Below, in pieces: positions 60,040 through 64,000 of a DNA stretch of 64,000 nucleotides. The notes below the pieces were generated by a model, which worked only from the letters and a program-made list of their open reading frames with translations, was not told the origin of the DNA and ran no database searches. Numbering within the stretch: position 1 is the stretch's first letter; each line of letters starts with the position of its first letter. This stretch comes from Mesocentrotus franciscanus (lineage: Eukaryota > Echinodermata > Echinoidea > Camarodonta > Strongylocentrotidae): positions 24,696,280 to 24,760,279 of the forward strand of contig CP137668.1 of NCBI GenBank assembly GCA_037976565.1. Reading direction: 5' to 3'. Both the position numbers and the translations under genes were made by a program.

Positions 60040-61027
60040 TATTATGTAGACTATCGATCGATCATCTGTACACAAACGCGCGCCGTAGTTACCTTCCTGG
60101 TATGTACCGCACCCTCCTTTAGCTGTGCAATTTGGAATTTTGGTGAGTAATTGAATGTGTAAAACTGTGAATTAATGGCCTGATATTGTAGTCATTTCGA
60201 TATATTAGTTGTGTCAAATTTTCAAATTGCCGACGTCGAAATTTTGAACATGCAATATGCAGCCAATATTACCTCGGATTTGATTTATATTTGTGCTGTA
60301 CTCCGACCATAGTCATGCCTCATTCACGCCCCCGCTATCGGCCTGGCGCGTCGTCACGTTTCTGATCGAAAAGTAGGTCTAAGTCATAGATACGTGTAGG
60401 TCTATATAAACTAGAGTAGGCCCTAGAGCGATGTCACATGCATTTATTTCATCCACTAATCTAACATATTTTATATTCAAGATATTCACAGTCAAACTCA
60501 AATTCAAAAGCAGAACATATTACTCGTTGAAGATGAGAACTTAGAAGAGTGATTTGGGATTTTTTATTTTTATTTTAAACTTATTCTCAAGATCAGGTCT
60601 AACTAGCCAATAAGTTTTAACAAGCAAGTTTTCTTTTCCCCTGGCCCTGATTTTTACCAAGTATTCTAGAACAGTTTCCAAAAGAACTAAGTTACTGGGA
60701 GTGGGAGATTGACAGTGGCCGTCATTGACACATCCCCACGTCCACATCAAAGATAATTCAAACAGCTGACAAATTCACTTTGCTAGACTTCAGCATCAGC
60801 ATACTGCGCCGCCATATTTACCAAAAAATATACATACCTGTAGTCTTGCTTTATACTAGACCTATGCATTTTTTTGCCTACAGGCATTTCATTTTGGTTT
60901 GTCTTTTCATGTTTTCTGTCAGAATAGGAGGGGTTTATCATAATACAAGACTACTTATCAGAAGCTCTGGGGAGCTCTAGGATCCATTGCAACAGTTGGA
61001 ATTGGAGAGGAGTGTAACTTGTGCAAG
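60040..61027 (+). promoter_or_regulatory. Probable promoter / 5' untranslated region of the PAQR gene
   Basis: The stretch 60060-60120 contains CpG-rich sequence (ACGCGCGCCG) followed by a good splice donor TTTTG|GTGAGT at about 60143. An AG acceptor (TCTAG|GATCC near 60979) precedes the exon with the start codon. No TATA box was identified. Assignment is by position only. Confidence 0.3.
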
Positions 61028-61060
61028 ATGTGGACTATAAAGCTGCTGCGTTTCAACCAG
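61028..61060 (+). CDS. PAQR5: PAQR5-like exon 1 (start codon)
   Basis: Eleven codons, MWTIKLLRFNQ, ending CAG|GTAATT in phase 0. The pattern M-x-x-x-K-L-x-R-x-x-Q before V-P and FHE corresponds to the N-terminus of PAQR5, where K-L-P-R and D-Q-I-P precede F-H-E. An in-frame stop lies upstream in the frame that would otherwise fit exon 2, so that reading has no start codon here. Confidence 0.65.
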
Positions 61061-64000
61061 GTAATTGTAATCTACATTTTGGTTTCTTATCTTATGTTTT
61101 TTGTCTCGCCTGCATAGCAAAAAGCGAGACATAGGCGCCGCTTTTCCGGTGGCGGCGGCGGCGGCTTGTCTCACCTGCGTAGCAAAAAGCGAGACATGGG
61201 CGCCGCTTTTCGATGCGTTTCAGACCAAGGTTCAGACAAACCTTGGTCTGAAACACGTTGAAACGCGTCATATGACGCACATAAACCTAGGTTTGTCGAC
61301 AAACCTCCTCTGTGAATTCGGGCCTTACTGTTTCTTATTGTTTAGTTTTTTAGTAGTGTAAATGGTAGTAAAAAAAAATCATTAGTGAACTAAAATTAGT
61401 CCTGGACTCCAGTGTCAATTTGTGTGTGTACCCATACCAATTGTTTGGTTTTCTTTTGTGTGTGTCTGAATTCATCTTCTGTTCCTGGCATGTTTTTTAG
61501 TAAATACTTTGGAAGTTTGGGAGTTCAAATTTAATTTTTACAAAAAGAAGAAGAAGACCAAAAATTCCTGTCTAGTAGAATTAGCAAAGTATTTGATCCA
61601 CCCTATAAAAATGTCAGGATACAAAATTCTTGGCAAGTGCATCATTACAGCATCATGAACTGCTTTTGGTTGAGTGTGTTGTTTCAGTAATAATTAGGAT
61701 AAGGGGCAAAAGTAATGAGTAGATGGGTAGAATGCCTTTTAATTTTCTTGTAAACACACACACTAAATATCTGTACACTGTAGATTTTCATACAAACTTC
61801 CAACATACCCGGTACTGGTTTTAAAATGACTGCCATTGCATTACACTTCTGCGTGTACATGGAGCAGGAGTATACAAATCAATATAAGCAGATCTGGGGG
61901 GTGTTTCACAAAGACTAAGATCGACTTTAAGTTGGACTTAAGTATGCAGGCCATTCATGCCATTGTTTGCTCTCATCATTTACTGGCATTGGTCTCTCAA
62001 GGGATGTACAAATCATGGTAAAAAATCTACAAAACTTACATTTTTTGATAATTCATTATTGAAGGAAAAAATATTATCTATAGATCATAATTGAGAGACC
62101 AATGGTGAGAGCAAACAATGGCACGAACGGCCTGTTATACTTAAGTCCAACTTAAAGTCGATCTTAGTCTTTGTGAAACACCCCAGATCTGTTCTGCACT
62201 TGTGTGTCTTGTAATGTAAAATACTTTTATTATTATTGTCTGGTGTGATTACTTTTATACTGGTACTTCTTATCATTGTGGATTGTATTTGTATGAAGTA
62301 CATCTATAAAACATGCATGCTTCCAAGTGGCATGATAAGATATGAAATTCTCTATGCTATCAAATATTTCACCTTGCGTGCAATAGGTTTTTTAAAACAA
62401 TTGCTGGTACAAATGTTACTTCTCTAGGATATGCTCAGATATATATGAAATAATGTTTTTTTGATCTGTTAAAAATGTCTTCATTGTCATTTAATCTGTA
62501 TACTTTCTAATCCTGATTATCTCAAGCTTATACATGTATTTAATACATGTAGGTTAAGGGCTATGCTCATTTATCCACTTCAGTCAATTAATTCTAATAG
62601 TTTAATTGGTAAAAAAAATGAGAATCTGTGCAACCTTAGAGAAAAAATGTTATGCTGTTTGATTTGTTATTGATATTTTTTAAACAGACCCCACTGTCCA
62701 GAAAAAAAGAAGTCTGAATAAGCTGCAATAACATTTGATAGTACAAGTGAGGCTGAGGGCAACTGGCCATTGAAAAGAAGATCAACTGCAATGAAAGAAA
62801 AAAAGAGCCCCCCCCCCACCCTCAAAGTGTTATTTGTCTGAAAGGCTGTCATGCACGAGGTTGTCAATACAAATAGTTTGGGTCGATTGGGTTGTCACAC
62901 ATGATTAGGTTAGCTTAAAAGAAGAATGTAAAAATACTTTTTGTATTGTCTATTCTAACCACATTACATTTACATGTAGATTTCACAAATATGATAGAAC
63001 AAAATGAATTATAGAGTGCGTTATTCTTATAACAATGCCAATACTTTAAAGGGAGAGGGTCATCAGTTTCCATGTGCAGAAGTTGGAAGGTCATAATTTG
63101 CTGACACCAGTCTTGGTGGAAATACCATTAATGGGTGTACAAGTCTGCACACAGCAAAATCATAGTAATGAAAATTAATGCCTAACCAAAGGGCACCAAC
63201 GTATCGACTTCAACCTCCCGGTTACGAGACCACTGCTCTTGGAAGAGTCATGTGGGATGGAAAATAATGATTCCGTTTGTCACACATGTCACATCGGCAC
63301 AGCAAGAGTGAAAGGAAACAGAAAGGGACAGTTTACACGAACTTGTTCTTATTGATACAGTCTAGGATTGATTTTGGTGTGTAATCCTAAATCTTCTCTT
63401 ATACTTTCCCGAAGGTTCCTCTGACTTCCATGAACCATTCATCATATCTGGGTACCGCTCGTGCCGCAGCAGCATCGCATCTTGCCTCGTCAGCGCCATC
63501 CAGTGTTCGAATGAGACCATCAACTTCTGGACACACTTCATCCCTGCGATGTGGTTTGGCTGGACCACACTGCAACAGGTTGCCGATGGGGACTTCATCC
63601 AGGATCCTTTCTCGTGGCCTCTCATCTGCTACCTCCTCTCTTCCTTCATGTACCTGTTTGCCAGTGCGATGGCACACTTGTTCAATTGCATCTCCTTGCC
63701 TGCCCGCTATGTCACATTCTTTTTTGACTATGGGGCCATCAGCATCTACAGTTTTGGAAGCAGCATAGGTAAGATATTAACGTCTTGTAGGTTTTTACAG
63801 GATTCTAAGGCCAAATGACCATCTAAGGCTCATATTAACCTATAGAGAAATCTGAACTTATATTTTTATTGAAGATTTCTTCACATTACCTCTGTATTAG
63901 AAATTTGTGTAGAGCCCTGCCTTTTGTACCCATTTATACATTTATGAACCCCCCCCCAAAATAATATGGAGAGAGGCAGTTGAAATCTGTGCAACCTTAG
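61028..64000 (+). CDS. PAQR5: Membrane progestin receptor, PAQR5/mPR-gamma type, 5' part (runs off window)
   Basis: Two exons are visible (61028-61060 and 63415-63768); the rest lies beyond the right edge. PAQR proteins are seven- to eight-helix membrane receptors related to adiponectin receptors and hemolysin III; the PAQR5-9 branch binds progestins. The second exon shows the family hallmarks in order: FHEPFIISGYR, NETINFWTHFIPAMW (first helix), DPFSWPLICYLLSSFMYLF (second helix), SAMAHLF and FFFDYGAISIYSFGS (third helix). SNETxNxWTH, SWP and DYGA favour PAQR5 over PAQR7/8. Joining the two exons at the only good splice sites leaves a one-base frame offset a few codons into exon 2. A 5' untranslated exon around 60090-60143 ending TTTTG|GTGAGT is possible. 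Confidence 0.85.
61102..61254. repeat. Duplicated GTCTCGCCTGC...GCGAGAC unit plus hairpin
   Basis: TGTCTCGCCTGCATAGCAAA (61102) and TGTCTCACCTGCGTAGCAAA (61167) each continue AAGCGAGACATxGGCGCCGC. Each is itself a small hairpin (TCTCGC/GCGAGA). Next comes a hairpin GTTTCAGACCAAGGTT / AACCTTGGTCTGAAAC (61217-61254). In intron 1 of the PAQR gene. Confidence 0.75.
61897..62184. mobile_element. MITE with GTGTTTCACAAAGACTAAGA ends, copy 3, AGATCTG duplication
   Basis: Closest relative of copy 2. The flanks AGATCTG (61890-61896 and 62185-62191) are a perfect 7-bp match, the best target-site evidence in the family. Located in intron 1 of the PAQR gene. Confidence 0.82.
63415..63768 (+). CDS. PAQR5: PAQR5-like exon 2 (helices 1-3)
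   Basis: 354 bases between a pyrimidine-rich CCCGAAG acceptor and ATAG|GTAAGA. The PAQR frame (codons beginning at 63414, 63417 and so on) is open throughout and reads SSDFHEPFIISGYR through to DYGAISIYSFGSSI. Exon 1 ends in phase 0, which would instead read V-P-L-T-S-M-N-H from the first base. V-P in that frame and D-FHEP in the next frame are both conserved, so one base seems to be missing between about 63419 and 63422. Confidence 0.9.
   Translation, partial: VPLTSMNHSSYLGTARAAAASHLASSAPSSVRMRPSTSGHTSSLRCGLAGPHCNRLPMGTSSRILSRGLSSATSSLPSCTCLPVRWHTCSIASPCLPAMSHSFLTMGPSASTVLEAA

Noticed and set aside
61010..61060. Reading PAQR exon 1 in the frame that fits exon 2 without an indel
   Set aside because: That frame meets a TAA at 61015-61017 and has no ATG before the splice site, and its residues do not resemble PAQR N-termini.
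1..64000. CRISPR arrays, bacterial operons, integrated viral genes
   Set aside because: No regularly spaced repeats with unique spacers, no prokaryotic gene organisation, and no viral structural or replication genes were seen; the only reverse transcriptase is of non-LTR type.

Overview
This window looks like animal nuclear DNA. Genes have GT-AG introns of kilobase size, intergenic DNA is AT-rich and dense in microsatellites, and there are many small non-autonomous DNA transposons plus tRNA-like SINEs. The repeated palindrome TAGGCCTA (seven copies found by eye) and the overall repeat style suggest an echinoderm such as a sea urchin or relative. That assignment is an inference, not a proof. 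No bacterial, organellar, viral or CRISPR feature was seen.

Only three cellular gene loci could be supported. (1) A complete five-exon gene on the minus strand (54112 down to about 44901) encodes an ER-lumen FK506-binding peptidyl-prolyl isomerase with a C-terminal membrane anchor, the FKBP11 (FKBP19) architecture. (2) About 4.8 kb further on, same strand, one signal-peptide exon (40146 to 40039) resembles the first exon of the FKBP7/FKBP14 type of ER FKBP. No further exons of it were found. (3) On the plus strand near the right edge, two exons of a membrane progestin receptor of the PAQR5 (mPR gamma) type begin at 61028 and run off the window.

Layout. 1-40 kb is essentially gene-free and carries repeats: a hAT-like element (793-2055), a GTTGTGTAA palindrome element (6362-6611), a CACAAAGA MITE (8981-9292), TTAA-flanked elements (7734-7921, 27464-27995), a large (ACT)n array (11036-11812), SINEs (19.2, 19.85 and 24.9 kb), a 22.5-kb TIR element, a TTCCGAAAATGAG minisatellite (26.8-27.3 kb), an inverted pair of 15-bp minisatellites (34.5 and 35.7 kb) and a small hAT-like element (38639-38925). 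40-42.3 kb holds the orphan FKBP exon and two palindromic elements. 42.5-54.2 kb is the FKBP11-like gene, whose introns hold a SINE with an Alu/7SL-like head, (ATT)n and (GAT)n arrays, a MITE, a tRNA-like SINE and an antisense CR1/Jockey-like LINE. 54.2-60 kb is intergenic with second copies of the hAT and TTAA elements. 60-64 kb is the PAQR gene.

Three single-base reading-frame problems occur: in the LINE, in the last FKBP11 exon, and at the start of PAQR exon 2. In the two cellular genes the conserved protein resumes in the neighbouring frame. This points either to assembly indels or to a decayed allele, and should be checked before trusting the termini of these proteins.
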